In this document: positions 8,307 to 16,666 of the stretch, piece by piece | How positions within the stretch are numbered: position 1 is the first letter of the stretch | Layout: every line of letters begins with the position of its first letter | Source: CAIYRG01 sp964446945 | Lineage (GTDB): Bacteria; Pseudomonadota; Alphaproteobacteria; Micropepsales; Micropepsaceae | Length of the DNA: 64,000 bases | Direction of reading: 5' to 3' | NCBI GenBank assembly: GCA_964446945.1 | Contig: CAYUQO010000002.1 | Location: 391,669-455,668, forward strand | The notes under the pieces: generated by a model | Database searches by the model: none | Told to the model about the DNA's origin: nothing | What the model saw: only the letters and a program-made list of their open reading frames with translations | Translations under genes and position numbers: made by a program

Positions 8307-9362
8307 ATGAACAGCATGGCGCCCGGGGGCCTTCCGCCAGGCCGGACAGAAACAGATGTCATCATTATTGGCGCCGGCCCAATCGGGCTGTTCGCTGTGT
8401 TCGAGCTGGGGTTGCTCGACCTCAAATGCCACCTGATCGACATCCTCGACCGGCCGGGCGGGCAATGCACAGAGCTCTACCCCGAAAAACCGATTTATGA
8501 CATCCCGGGCATCCCGGTCGTCACCGGTCAGGAGCTGACGGAACGGCTGATGCAACAGATAAAGCCGTTTGGGGCGCAGTTTCACTTCAGTGAAATGGCC
8601 GACCGGTTGCACCGGCTCGAGGACGGACGCTGGCAACTGTCGACGGACGCCGGGACGGTTCTGGTCGCGCCGGTGATCGTTGTTGCGGCAGGAGGCGGCA
8701 GTTTTGTCCCAAAGCGTCCACCGATTGCCGGGATCGAGCAATATGAGGGCAAATCGGTTTTTTATGCCGTGCGGCGAATGGAGCAGTTCCGCGGGCGGGA
8801 CGTGCTGATCGCAGGCGGTGGCGATTCCGCGCTGGACTGGACGCTCAATCTCGCGCCGGTCGCAAATCGCCTGACACTGGTGCATCACCGCGACGGGTTT
8901 CGCGCCGCACAGCACAATGTCAATCGCATGCGCGAATTGGCCGGTGAAGGCAAAATCAACTTTCACGTGGCGAGCGTGAAGGCGCTGCACGGCGCCGATG
9001 GCCAGCTTGAGGCGGTCACTCTGGCCGGAGCTGACAAGAAAGAATGGCGCCACGAAGCCAACGCCTTCCTCCCGTTTTTTGGGTTGACCATCAAACTGGG
9101 CCCAATTGCGGAATTCGGCCTCAACCTGCATGAGAACCTGATTCCGGTGGACACGGCGAAATTCGAAAGTTCGACGCCTGGGATATTCGCCATTGGCGAC
9201 ATCAACACCTATCCCGGCAAGCTGAAGCTCATTCTCTCGGGCTTCCATGAAGCCGCGCTGATGGCGCAGGCGGCGTTCCACATCTGCCGCCCGAATGAGA
9301 AGCTGCGCTTCCAGTACACGACTTCGTCGTCGAACTTGCAGAAGAAGTTGGGCGTAGCTTAA
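8307..9362 (+). CDS. Ferredoxin--NADP+ reductase, thioredoxin-reductase-like type
   Basis: A 351-aa flavoprotein that transfers electrons between NAD(P)H and ferredoxin. The N-terminal FAD motif VIIIGAGPIGLFAVFELG is followed by RPGGQCTELYPEKPIYDIPG, diagnostic of TrxR-like ferredoxin reductases. The NADP-binding motif is IAGGGDSALDWTLNL. The thioredoxin reductase CxxC is absent. The C-terminal FAD contact GIFAIGDINTYPGKLKLI is present. The [2Fe-2S] ferredoxin gene begins 10 nt after the stop, so the two probably form an electron-transfer unit. The downstream client is unknown. Confidence 0.93.
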   Translation: MNSMAPGGLPPGRTETDVIIIGAGPIGLFAVFELGLLDLKCHLIDILDRPGGQCTELYPEKPIYDIPGIPVVTGQELTERLMQQIKPFGAQFHFSEMADRLHRLEDGRWQLSTDAGTVLVAPVIVVAAGGGSFVPKRPPIAGIEQYEGKSVFYAVRRMEQFRGRDVLIAGGGDSALDWTLNLAPVANRLTLVHHRDGFRAAQHNVNRMRELAGEGKINFHVASVKALHGADGQLEAVTLAGADKKEWRHEANAFLPFFGLTIKLGPIAEFGLNLHENLIPVDTAKFESSTPGIFAIGDINTYPGKLKLILSGFHEAALMAQAAFHICRPNEKLRFQYTTSSSNLQKKLGVA

Positions 9363-9372
9363 TTCCCCAGCC

Positions 9373-9681
9373 ATGAAGATTATTGCAACCGATCGCAAAG
9401 GGGCCGTGCACGAGGTCGAAGGCACCTTGGGCTGGACCGTCATGGAAGCGCTGCGGGATGCCGGACTGCCGGTGGCCGCCGAATGTGGTGGCGCCTGCGC
9501 TTGTGCAACTTGTCATGTCTATGTCAGCGAGGAATGGTTCGCGAAGCTGAACCCGCCCTCGCCGGAAGAACTCGACATGCTCGACATGGCGGTGGCCGTG
9601 GAGTCGAACTCCCGTTTATCGTGCCAGATTCGATGCGATCAGACCCTCGACGGCATCACCGTCACCATAGCTCCGGAATAG
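9373..9681 (+). CDS. [2Fe-2S] ferredoxin, adrenodoxin type
   Basis: A 102-aa small electron carrier. The cluster ligands follow the vertebrate-type C-x5-C-x2-C ... C pattern, with AECGGACACATCHVYV near residues 36-51 and the last Cys in LSCQIRC near residue 86. Adrenodoxin-type ferredoxins serve Fe-S assembly, P450s or other oxygenases. Adjacency to a ferredoxin reductase suggests a dedicated pair. No iron-sulfur assembly genes lie nearby, so it is not obviously the Isc ferredoxin. Confidence 0.94.
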   Translation: MKIIATDRKGAVHEVEGTLGWTVMEALRDAGLPVAAECGGACACATCHVYVSEEWFAKLNPPSPEELDMLDMAVAVESNSRLSCQIRCDQTLDGITVTIAPE

Positions 9682-9820
9682 GTCCGGACTTCCGAAAGTC
9701 ATAGTTTCGTCACGCGAATCCGACAGCTTTGGCTATGGCAATCGCCGCCAACGGGCGATACATTGTGCCAAGGCGTTATTTTGCTGAGGAGATTCGCGCC
9801 TTCAGTCAAAGGTTCCCGCG

Positions 9821-10378
9821 GTGCTAGCCGAGCGCTTTCCGGAGAACTGCCCGGCTCTTGTGCTCAATGCCGATTACCGGCCGTTGAGTTATTTTCCGCT
9901 GTCGCTTTGGTCGTGGCAGGACGCCATCAAGGCAGTGTTCCTCGACCGCGTGAACATTGTCGCGGAATATGAACGGATCGTTCGTTCAGCCAATTTCCAG
10001 ATGAAATTGCCGTCGGTGGTGTCGTTGAAGACCTATGTCAAACCGATGCGCAATCCGGCCTTCACCCGGTTCAATGTGTTCCTGCGCGACCGATTCCAAT
10101 GCCAGTATTGCGGCGCCAAGGACGATCTGACTTTTGACCATGTGGTTCCACGCTCACGCGGTGGCCGTACCACCTGGGAAAACGTGGTCGCCGCCTGCGC
10201 CCCATGCAATCTGATCAAGGGTGGACATTTGCCGCATCGGGCCGGCATGCATCCGCGCATCCCGCCGCACAAACCCACAGTATCCGAATTGCAAAATAAC
10301 GGGCGCATGTTCCCGCCCAATTACCTGCACGATTCCTGGACCGACTATTTGTATTGGGACATCGTGCTGGATCCATAA
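9821..10378 (+). CDS. HNH endonuclease family protein
   Basis: A 185-aa protein with a central HNH domain: zinc-site cysteines in CQYCGAKD, the catalytic block LTFDHVVPRSRGG, then NVVAACAPCNLIKGG. The N-terminal 85 residues (ALVLNADYRPLSYFPLSLWS ...) are typical of a widespread chromosomal HNH family found outside restriction loci. Its biological role is not established. The start is GTG at 9821. No methylase or mobile-element gene is adjacent, so a restriction role is not supported by context. Confidence 0.88.
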   Translation: MLAERFPENCPALVLNADYRPLSYFPLSLWSWQDAIKAVFLDRVNIVAEYERIVRSANFQMKLPSVVSLKTYVKPMRNPAFTRFNVFLRDRFQCQYCGAKDDLTFDHVVPRSRGGRTTWENVVAACAPCNLIKGGHLPHRAGMHPRIPPHKPTVSELQNNGRMFPPNYLHDSWTDYLYWDIVLDP

Positions 10379-10458
10379 AATCTCACACATCCGGCGCTTG
10401 CGTTGGATGACGTGTTCCCGCAGTTTCCGCTGGTCCAGACCAGTCTTTGGGGGCCAAC

Positions 10459-11661
10459 ATGCCAGTCAAAAAGATGAGCGCCTTGCCGGCGCGACGCGGC
10501 GGCGCCAAAAAAGCCGCGGCTCGACGTTCCCGATCTTCCGAAAACCTGTTGCTCGTTGCGACGCGCAAGGGCGCGTGGATTTTCCACGGCGATGCCGGCC
10601 GCAGGAACTGGCGCGCCGATGGTCCGCATTTCCTCGGCCAGATCGTCAACCATGTCGCGCTTGATCCGCGCGACGGCCGCACCATGCTCGCGGCCACGAG
10701 CACCGGGCATCTCGGCCCAACCATGCATCGCTCGACGGATTTCGGGCGCAGCTGGCAGGAAGCAAAACAACCGCCGGCCTTCGCCAAAGTACCAGAGGGC
10801 CAGACCGGACGCAGCGTCAAACACACATTCTGGCTCGCGCCGGGACATGCGAGCCAGCCTGGCGTCTGGTACGCCGGTACATCACCACAGGGACTTTTTC
10901 GTTCCGAGGATGGCGGCAATCATTGGCAGCCTTTCGGCGCCATCAATGACGACCCGCAATATCGCAAATGGATGGGCCAGGAACAGGACGGCACGCCGGA
11001 CGGGCCAAAGCTGCACTCGATTACCATCGATCCGCGCGATCCGAAGCACATGTATATGGGAATGTCGGGCGGCGGCGCGCACGAATCACATGACGGCGGA
11101 AGAAGCTGGGCACCGCTCGCGAAAGGTCTGGAAGTGGTCGAAGGCTTCAATGCCGCCGACATGACATTCCACGATCCACATTGCATCCGCATTTGTCCGA
11201 GCAATCCCGACCGGCTCTATCAGCAGAACCATTGTGGCATTTACCGCATCGACCGGCCGTCGGACGAATGGGTGCGAATTGGCAAGAACATGCCCGCGCG
11301 CGTCGGCGATATCGGGTTTCCGATGGTCGTGCATCCTCGCGACGACAAAACCGTCTGGGTCCTGCCCATGGATGGTCAAACCGTCTGGCCGCGCACCAGC
11401 CCCGAAGGCAAGCCCTGCGTCTATCAGACGACAAATGGCGGCAACACGTGGAAGCGCCGCGACACCGGCTTGCCGGAAAGCCAGGCGTGGTGGACGGTGA
11501 AACGTCAGGCGATGACCGCGGACGCGCATGATCCGGTCGGGCTGTATTTCGGTACGACCAGCGGCGACATCTGGATGAGCCGCGATGAAGGCGGCAAATG
11601 GACCAATATCGCGCGGCACTTGCCGGAGATTTACGCGATTGAAGCCGCGGTACGCGCGTAA
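10459..11661 (+). CDS. Asp-box (BNR) beta-propeller protein, sialidase/Vps10-like fold
   Basis: A 400-aa protein with a basic, low-complexity N-terminus (about 30 residues rich in Ala, Arg and Lys) and then a propeller. Five Asp-box repeats (S/T-x-D-x-G-x-x-W) can be seen: RSTDFGRSW, RSEDGGNHW, ESHDGGRSW, QTTNGGNTW and MSRDEGGKW. Such repeats occur in sialidases, sortilin-like proteins and photosystem assembly factors; the fold does not give the activity. No signal peptide is visible. A ThiS/MoaD-like gene follows after 8 nt, a pairing that suggests joint function. The ATG at 10459 is chosen over the TTG at 10447. Confidence 0.85.
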   Translation: MPVKKMSALPARRGGAKKAAARRSRSSENLLLVATRKGAWIFHGDAGRRNWRADGPHFLGQIVNHVALDPRDGRTMLAATSTGHLGPTMHRSTDFGRSWQEAKQPPAFAKVPEGQTGRSVKHTFWLAPGHASQPGVWYAGTSPQGLFRSEDGGNHWQPFGAINDDPQYRKWMGQEQDGTPDGPKLHSITIDPRDPKHMYMGMSGGGAHESHDGGRSWAPLAKGLEVVEGFNAADMTFHDPHCIRICPSNPDRLYQQNHCGIYRIDRPSDEWVRIGKNMPARVGDIGFPMVVHPRDDKTVWVLPMDGQTVWPRTSPEGKPCVYQTTNGGNTWKRRDTGLPESQAWWTVKRQAMTADAHDPVGLYFGTTSGDIWMSRDEGGKWTNIARHLPEIYAIEAAVRA

Positions 11662-11669
11662 GACATCCG

Positions 11670-11927
11670 ATGAAGGTGCTGATTCCAACGCCGCTGCGCT
11701 CCTATACGGGTGCACGCGAAGTCGAAGCGGGCGGCGGATCGGTGGGCGAAGTGTTGTCCGAACTGGATCGGCGTTACCCCGGCTTCAGGTTTCGCATGGT
11801 CGATGAGCAAAACCGGGTGCGCCCGCATATCCGTGTATTCGTCAATGGCGAGCAGGTATTCGACTTGCGCCGGCCGCTCAGTCCATCCGACTCGATCCAC
11901 ATCGTCCAGGCGCTGAGTGGCGGTTGA
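11670..11927 (+). CDS. ThiS/MoaD-like ubiquitin-fold protein
   Basis: An 85-aa beta-grasp protein ending in the di-glycine tail LSGG, as in sulfur carriers MoaD and ThiS or small ubiquitin-like modifiers. The core KVLIPTPLRSYTGAREVE and DSIHIVQALSGG match the family. No E1-like (MoeB/ThiF) gene or thiamine or molybdopterin gene is adjacent, so it is not obviously the canonical cofactor carrier. It follows the Asp-box propeller gene by 8 nt, and its stop overlaps the ATG of the CoA-transferase gene by 1 nt (TGATG). A sulfur-carrier or modifier role specific to this operon is inference. Confidence 0.85.
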   Translation: MKVLIPTPLRSYTGAREVEAGGGSVGEVLSELDRRYPGFRFRMVDEQNRVRPHIRVFVNGEQVFDLRRPLSPSDSIHIVQALSGG

Positions 11928-13138
11928 TGGCTACCTTGCCCACTGCTGCACCTTTGCCACTGGACGGAGTGCGCGTACTCGACGTCAGCCAGATCATGGC
12001 GGGACCGTTCTGTTCCATGCTGCTCGGCGACATGGGCGCGGACGTGATCAAGATCGAGCCGCCGCCCGAAGGTGACCAGACGCGCCGCGCGATGGCCGCG
12101 AAGATGAAGGGCAAAGACAGCCTCGGTTTCTTCAATCTCAACCGCAACAAACGCAGCTTCGCGCTTGATCTCAAGACAGGCGCCGCGCGCGAAGTATTTT
12201 ACCGGCTCGTGCAAACCGCGGACATCCTGGTGGAAAACTACCGCCCGGGCGTGACGCAGCGCCTCGGCATCGATTATGCAACGTTAAGCGCGGTCAATCC
12301 GCGGCTGATTTACGCCAGCATTTCGGGATTTGGACAGACCGGTCCCTGGGCCGGACGCCCGGGATTCGATTTGATCGCGCAGGCGATGTCGGGCGTAATG
12401 AGCGCCACAGGTCAGCCGGACGGTCCGCCGACCAAGTCGGTCGTGCCGGTCTCCGACATAGGATGCGCGCTGTTTGCCGTGTACGGAATATTGTCGGCAT
12501 TCATTCAGCGCACCAGGACCGGCCGGGGACAGTATATCGATGCGGCGCTGTTCGAAGCCGCGCTTGCGTTCTCGATCTGGGAGATCTCGGATTTCTGGGG
12601 AACTGGCAAGGTGCCGGCGCCGCTCGGCACCGCCAATCGCTTCAGTGCGCCCTATCAGGCCGTGCGGGCAAAGGATGGCTGGTTCGTATTGGGCGCCAAC
12701 TCCAACCGGTTGTGGCAGAAATTATGCGAACTTCTCCAGCGTCCCGATCTCGCGGGGGACGCACGCTTCGCGACAATCGCGGGCCGGCTCCAGCATCGGC
12801 TCGCATTGATCGCGGAAATTGAAAAAAGTTTTGCCGCACGAAGCGTCAGCGAATGGGTGGACATATTGTTGACGGCCGGGATCCCGGCGGGACCGATCCT
12901 CAATTATGCCGAGGCGCTCAACAGCGAGCAGGTGCGTGAGCGGCAGGCCGTCATGGAGATCGATCATCCGGTTGAAGGACGGGTCAAATCTATCGGATTT
13001 CCGGTCAAGCTGTCGGAGACGGTTCAGCGCGTGCGGCGCCCACCACCGCTGCTCGGCGAACATAATGAAGAAATTCTCGATGAACTCGGCATCAGCAGCG
13101 AGTTGCGAAAACAGTTACGAAGCAGGGAGACGCCATGA
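11927..13138 (+). CDS. CoA transferase, family III (CaiB/BaiF)
   Basis: A 403-aa enzyme that moves CoA between carboxylic acids through an aspartyl-anhydride intermediate. The N-terminus PLDGVRVLDVSQIMAGPF and the block DVIKIEPPPEGDQTR are standard. The likely catalytic aspartate is in RPGFDLIAQAMSG. The substrate cannot be assigned; relatives act on formyl-CoA, carnitine, or alkyl- and arylsuccinates. It is translationally coupled both upstream (1-nt overlap with the ThiS-like gene) and downstream (4-nt overlap with the enoyl-CoA hydratase-like gene), suggesting a CoA-activation and conversion pair. Confidence 0.93.
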   Translation: MATLPTAAPLPLDGVRVLDVSQIMAGPFCSMLLGDMGADVIKIEPPPEGDQTRRAMAAKMKGKDSLGFFNLNRNKRSFALDLKTGAAREVFYRLVQTADILVENYRPGVTQRLGIDYATLSAVNPRLIYASISGFGQTGPWAGRPGFDLIAQAMSGVMSATGQPDGPPTKSVVPVSDIGCALFAVYGILSAFIQRTRTGRGQYIDAALFEAALAFSIWEISDFWGTGKVPAPLGTANRFSAPYQAVRAKDGWFVLGANSNRLWQKLCELLQRPDLAGDARFATIAGRLQHRLALIAEIEKSFAARSVSEWVDILLTAGIPAGPILNYAEALNSEQVRERQAVMEIDHPVEGRVKSIGFPVKLSETVQRVRRPPPLLGEHNEEILDELGISSELRKQLRSRETP

Positions 13139-13905
13139 CGGGCCGGGTGACGTACAGCAAATCCGGCGCGACAGGTTTCGTGCTCTTCGACCGGCCCGAA
13201 GCGCGCAATGCCATAACCTGGGACATGTATGAACAACTTGGCGCCGCGTGCCGGGCGATCTCCGCCGACCGCGAAGTGCGTGTTGCCGTGTTCCGCGGCG
13301 CGGGCGGCAGCTTCGCCGCCGGAACCGATATTGCGCAGTTTCTGGAATTCACCGGCAGCGAAAGCGGGATTGCCTATGAGCGGCAAATCGAAGCTTCGAT
13401 TGAACTGATCGAGCGCATACCGAAGCCGGTGATTGCAATCGTCGAGGGCAATTGCGTTGGTGGCGGGCTGATCATCGCCACCGCCTGCGATCTCAGGATC
13501 GCCACTCCAAATGCGAGGTTCGGAGTTCCCATCGCACGCACCCTGGGCAATTGCCTGTCGCCAAGGAATGTCTCACGGCTTTTGCAGCATTTCGGCGCAG
13601 CACGAACCAAACGGATGCTGCTATTTGCCGAGCTGATGGGCATCAAAGAAGCCGAGAGTTGCGGTTTTGTCGCGCAGGTCGTGGAGAGTTCCGAACTCGA
13701 AAGCGTCGCAGGCGAGCTTTGCACCAGAATTGCCGCGCAGGCCCCCGTCACCATGATGGCGGCGAAAGAAATGGTTCGCCGCATTGGAACCGCTATCGCG
13801 CCCGATTGCGATGATCTTATCCGGCAGGTTTACGGCAGCGGCGATTTTCAGGAAGGCGTGCAGGCCTTCGTCACCAAGCGGAAGCCAAATTGGCGGGGCG
13901 AATGA
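13135..13905 (+). CDS. Enoyl-CoA hydratase/isomerase family protein
   Basis: A 256-aa crotonase-superfamily enzyme. The oxyanion-hole segments are GSFAAGTDIAQF and EGNCVGGGLIIATACDLRIA. The acid/base glutamates of true hydratases cannot be confirmed in the following segment (PIARTLGNCLSPRN), so the exact reaction (hydration, isomerisation, decarboxylation or hydrolysis) is open. The ATG overlaps the stop of the CoA-transferase gene (ATGA), so the pair should be made together. The likely context is activation of a carboxylic acid as a CoA thioester followed by a crotonase step. Confidence 0.92.
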   Translation: MTGRVTYSKSGATGFVLFDRPEARNAITWDMYEQLGAACRAISADREVRVAVFRGAGGSFAAGTDIAQFLEFTGSESGIAYERQIEASIELIERIPKPVIAIVEGNCVGGGLIIATACDLRIATPNARFGVPIARTLGNCLSPRNVSRLLQHFGAARTKRMLLFAELMGIKEAESCGFVAQVVESSELESVAGELCTRIAAQAPVTMMAAKEMVRRIGTAIAPDCDDLIRQVYGSGDFQEGVQAFVTKRKPNWRGE

Positions 13906-13968
13906 ATCGCGCATGACATTCGCACTCTGGCCCGTTTAATGTCCACCCGAACAGACAAGGCTACGATT

Positions 13969-14520
13969 ATGAGGAAACATTGGCTATTGGCTGCCGGAGC
14001 AGCGCTCGCTTTGTGCGGCGGCATCGCAGACGCCCGGCAATGGAATCCCCCGCCGCAAATGGCGGCGCTCGACTACTCCCAAATCAGCCATATCAAGCCC
14101 ACTGGCCAGGTGGTGATGCTATGGTGGATCGTGCCGGAAATCTTCATGCCGAATCCCAATAACCAGGCGCTCCTGAATGTTCTCTCGCATTACGTCGTGC
14201 TTGGCGTGGTGCAGGGACGTCCGGGCGCGAACGGCGGCTTGACCTTTGATCCAGTCCCGGCACTGCAGATCACGGATCAGGCATCGCACACATATTCGCC
14301 ACTGCCGGAGAACATGCTTCCCGCAGATGTGAGCCAGGCTCTGACTACGGTTGAAAACTTGGCGCGCCAGACCCCGGTTGCACCACTGGCGCAGGGAATG
14401 CACTGGTTCGTGTACCAGGCGGACACGATTCACAGCTGTGGCCCGGGCCGGATGTCGATTGCTCTGTCCGGCGAGACCTATACTTTCGACACGCCGATTC
14501 CCGGCTGCGCGAACAAGTAA
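13969..14520 (+). CDS. Secreted hypothetical protein
   Basis: A 183-aa protein with a clear signal peptide (MRKHWLLAAGAALALCGGIADA). I chose the ATG at 13969 so that the basic n-region is N-terminal; the frame is open from 13939. I do not recognise the mature domain. It contains a hydrophobic stretch VVMLWWIVPEIFMPN, a beta-rich middle, and two cysteines near the C-terminus (HSCGPG, PGCANK) that could form a disulfide. It probably acts in the periplasm. It is followed by a terminator-like hairpin. Confidence 0.72.
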   Translation: MRKHWLLAAGAALALCGGIADARQWNPPPQMAALDYSQISHIKPTGQVVMLWWIVPEIFMPNPNNQALLNVLSHYVVLGVVQGRPGANGGLTFDPVPALQITDQASHTYSPLPENMLPADVSQALTTVENLARQTPVAPLAQGMHWFVYQADTIHSCGPGRMSIALSGETYTFDTPIPGCANK

Positions 14521-14607
14521 GGTCGAGCGTATTTCAAAATAAATTTTGCGGCAGTCTGCCGGGTCAAACGGCACAAAGCCCGCGCACGAGCCGTTGTGTC
14601 ATCGGTG

Positions 14608-14636
14608 ACGCGTCGTCTTGACGGCGCGTTTTATTT
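14608..14636 (+). terminator. Probable Rho-independent terminator
   Basis: A near-perfect hairpin (ACGCGTCGTC paired with GACGGCGCGT, one G-T wobble, very short loop) followed by TTTATTT. It lies 88 nt after the secreted hypothetical gene and just ahead of the next gene, so it probably separates the two transcripts. Confidence 0.6.
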
Positions 14637-14657
14637 CTTGAGCAGAGGACACCGGAG

Positions 14658-15230
14658 ATGGACACACGCGTGCAAAACTCATCCGGCATGTCGCAGCCGA
14701 ATTCCGACGGCCTTGACATCTCCGCGATTGCAGAGAGCGCCAAGGCAAAGCTCGGCGAGATCGGCGCGCCGGTCAAAGACAAAGCCATGGAAGTCGCGTC
14801 GCAACAAAAGGACGCGGGGGCCGAACAACTTCAGACTGCGAGTCGTGCAATTCACGGCGCGGCGCGCGAACTCGAATCGTCAATGCCGCAAATCGCGGGC
14901 TATGTGCATGATGTCGGTCAGCAGCTGGAAAAATTTGCCTCCGATATCCGCGGCGGCAGCATCGACGAACTGATGAGCAAGCTCGGCGCGCTGAGCAAGG
15001 ACCAGCCCGCGCTCGTATTTGGCGGCGCCTTGCTCGCAGGACTCGCCCTCACCCGCTTCCTGAAAAGCTCGGCAGGCTCCGGGGAAAGCTCCTCCTCCAT
15101 GGAGATGAGCGGCATGCAAACCGGTTCGATGACGATGCAGTCGGGAAATACCGGCACCAGCATGGGCCAGGGCGGCTTCTCGGGCACTGGGTCGAGCGGG
15201 TTTCAAGGGCCTACGGGGAGCAGCCGATGA
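14658..15230 (+). CDS. ElaB/YqjD-like membrane-anchored stress protein
   Basis: A 190-aa protein: an N-terminal amphipathic, Lys/Ala/Gln-rich helical region (about residues 15-110), a hydrophobic segment LVFGGALLAGLALTRFL that resembles the glycine-rich membrane anchor of ElaB/YqjD, and a C-terminal tail rich in Ser, Gly and Met. ElaB/YqjD proteins are tail-anchored inner-membrane proteins induced in stationary phase. Assignment rests on architecture and on the next two genes (holin-X-like and DUF3618), which often accompany this group. It overlaps the next start by 4 nt. Confidence 0.68.
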   Translation: MDTRVQNSSGMSQPNSDGLDISAIAESAKAKLGEIGAPVKDKAMEVASQQKDAGAEQLQTASRAIHGAARELESSMPQIAGYVHDVGQQLEKFASDIRGGSIDELMSKLGALSKDQPALVFGGALLAGLALTRFLKSSAGSGESSSSMEMSGMQTGSMTMQSGNTGTSMGQGGFSGTGSSGFQGPTGSSR

Positions 15231-15646
15231 ACATGCACTTCAAACGCTCAATCCCCGACATCATCAGTGATGTCGTGCACCAGGGCACCAATCTTGTGCG
15301 CAAGGAAGCGGAGCTTGCCCGTGCTGAAGTGTCGGAAAAGATCTCCGGCGCGGCGATGGGCATCGGGCTCGCGATTTTCGGAGCCGTTCTCGCAATCCCC
15401 GCACTGGTGATCTTGCTCGAAGCCGCTGTGGCCGGCCTGATCGCGGCGGGCCTGGCGGTGTACTGGTCGGCACTGATCATTGGCGGCATCACCCTGATCA
15501 TCGGGATCGCAGTCCTAATGGCCGGAGCCAGCCGGCTGAAGGGCGAAAACCTCGTCCCGCACAAAACCATTCACCAACTGCAGCGCGACGCCCAGGTCGC
15601 AGCCAACGAAACGAGGACTGACCATGGCATCAACAGAGCAGCTTGA
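15227..15646 (+). CDS. Phage-holin-family (holin-X/DUF1469, YqjE-like) membrane protein
   Basis: A 139-aa protein with an amphipathic N-terminus (SDVVHQGTNLVRKEAELARAE) typical of the YqjE/holin-X family. Two long hydrophobic helices follow (about residues 42-75 and 80-105) and a short soluble tail. Despite the name these chromosomal proteins are not shown to be lysis holins. It is coupled to the ElaB-like gene by ATGA overlap and overlaps the following DUF3618 gene by 23 nt, so the three proteins are made from one message and probably work together at the inner membrane. Confidence 0.85.
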   Translation: MNMHFKRSIPDIISDVVHQGTNLVRKEAELARAEVSEKISGAAMGIGLAIFGAVLAIPALVILLEAAVAGLIAAGLAVYWSALIIGGITLIIGIAVLMAGASRLKGENLVPHKTIHQLQRDAQVAANETRTDHGINRAA

Positions 15647-16616
15647 ACGTGAAGCAGAGCTGAGCCGCGCGCGGCTTGCGTCCTCGCTTGAGGAATTGCG
15701 CAACGTCACTCCCGGCCGGGTGATGGATGAGATTTTGGGCTACGCCAAGAGCGGCAGCGCAGATCTTGTTCGCGGCATCGGAAATCAGGTTGTCCAGCAT
15801 CCGCTTCCGGCGGCCCTGATCGGCGCCGGGCTTGCCTGGATGATCATGTCCAGCGGCTCATCGGGGCGCGGTTCGGCCTATGACACGCGCACCCACACCA
15901 CATCCAACGGCAGCTGGTTTTCCGAAACCAAACAGGCGGCTTCATCGGCGGCAGAATCGGCCGGCGAACGCGCAAGTTCTGCAATGCACGGGATGAAGGA
16001 CTCCGCGCAGAACGCGATGTCCGGTATTGGCGACAGCATCGACAGCGCCACAGGTGCGGTGAAGGACCGCGCCCAGTCCGCGATGTCGAGTCTGAGCGAG
16101 ACCGCGTCCGGCATTGGAGATTCGCTGTCGAATGCATATGGCGCCGTGAGTGGCTCCGTATCATCCGCCGCGAACACTTGCGTCGATGCGGCCAACAGCA
16201 TCATTCCGTCTCAGGACGAATTGATCCAGGCCAGCCAGCGCATCTGGGATTTCTGCAAGGACCAGCCGCTGGTCGTTGCCGGCCTTGGGCTCGCCATCGG
16301 TGCGGCGATCGGTTCGGCCATCCCGGTGACTGAGGCCGAACGGCGGCTGATGGGTGAAACCTCCGATCAGCTGAAACAGAAGGCCCAGGAGTTCGTCAAT
16401 GATCCGCTGAAAAGCGCCAATCAGATGGCGAAATCGGTCGGCGAACAGATCATCGATGAGGCCGCAAAAATCGCCAAGCAGGAAGTGGCGAATCTGGTCA
16501 GCGGATGGAACTCGGGCGCCAGCCGTGATGGCGGAATCCAGTCGGATCAGCCTTCTGGCGGTGAACCCGGATCGGGCGATTTTTCATCCGGGCAGGGCCA
16601 ACGCCCGTTTCATTGA
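15624..16616 (+). CDS. DUF3618 domain membrane protein with apolipoprotein-like repeats
   Basis: A 330-aa protein. The N-terminal 45 residues (LEREAELSRARLASSLEELR) are the DUF3618 signature. They are followed by a hydrophobic helix (ALIGAGLAWMIMSS), a long Ser/Ala/Gly-rich helical stretch with repeating AQSAMSS/DSIDSA-like units, a second hydrophobic segment VVAGLGLAIGAAIGSAIPV, and a Lys/Gln-rich helix. The pattern suggests an inner-membrane protein with long amphipathic helices lying on or bridging the membrane. It is the last gene of the three-gene operon and ends at a strong terminator. Molecular function is unknown. Confidence 0.8.
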   Translation: MASTEQLEREAELSRARLASSLEELRNVTPGRVMDEILGYAKSGSADLVRGIGNQVVQHPLPAALIGAGLAWMIMSSGSSGRGSAYDTRTHTTSNGSWFSETKQAASSAAESAGERASSAMHGMKDSAQNAMSGIGDSIDSATGAVKDRAQSAMSSLSETASGIGDSLSNAYGAVSGSVSSAANTCVDAANSIIPSQDELIQASQRIWDFCKDQPLVVAGLGLAIGAAIGSAIPVTEAERRLMGETSDQLKQKAQEFVNDPLKSANQMAKSVGEQIIDEAAKIAKQEVANLVSGWNSGASRDGGIQSDQPSGGEPGSGDFSSGQGQRPFH

Positions 16617-16630
16617 GAGTCATTGAAAGC

Positions 16631-16663
16631 AAAACCCCGGCCGCGAAGCGGCCGGGGTTTTTT
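16631..16663. terminator. Bidirectional Rho-independent terminator
   Basis: A perfect 10-bp stem (CCCCGGCCGC / GCGGCCGGGG) with a GAA loop, preceded by AAAA and followed by TTTTTT. It lies between the end of the DUF3618 operon and the end of the converging molybdenum oxidoreductase gene, so it can stop both transcripts. Confidence 0.93.
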
Positions 16664-16666
16664 GCG

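Noticed and set aside
8256..9443. 395-aa minus-strand open frame over the ferredoxin reductase
   Set aside because: The plus-strand frame has clear FAD and NADP motifs; the opposite frame has no recognisable domain.
9821..10378. HNH gene as part of a restriction or mobile system
   Set aside because: No methylase, specificity subunit, integrase or phage gene is nearby; the gene looks like the common chromosomal HNH family.
15227..15646. Holin gene as a sign of a prophage
   Set aside because: The family name is historical; neighbours are DUF3618 and ElaB-like proteins and no phage genes are seen.
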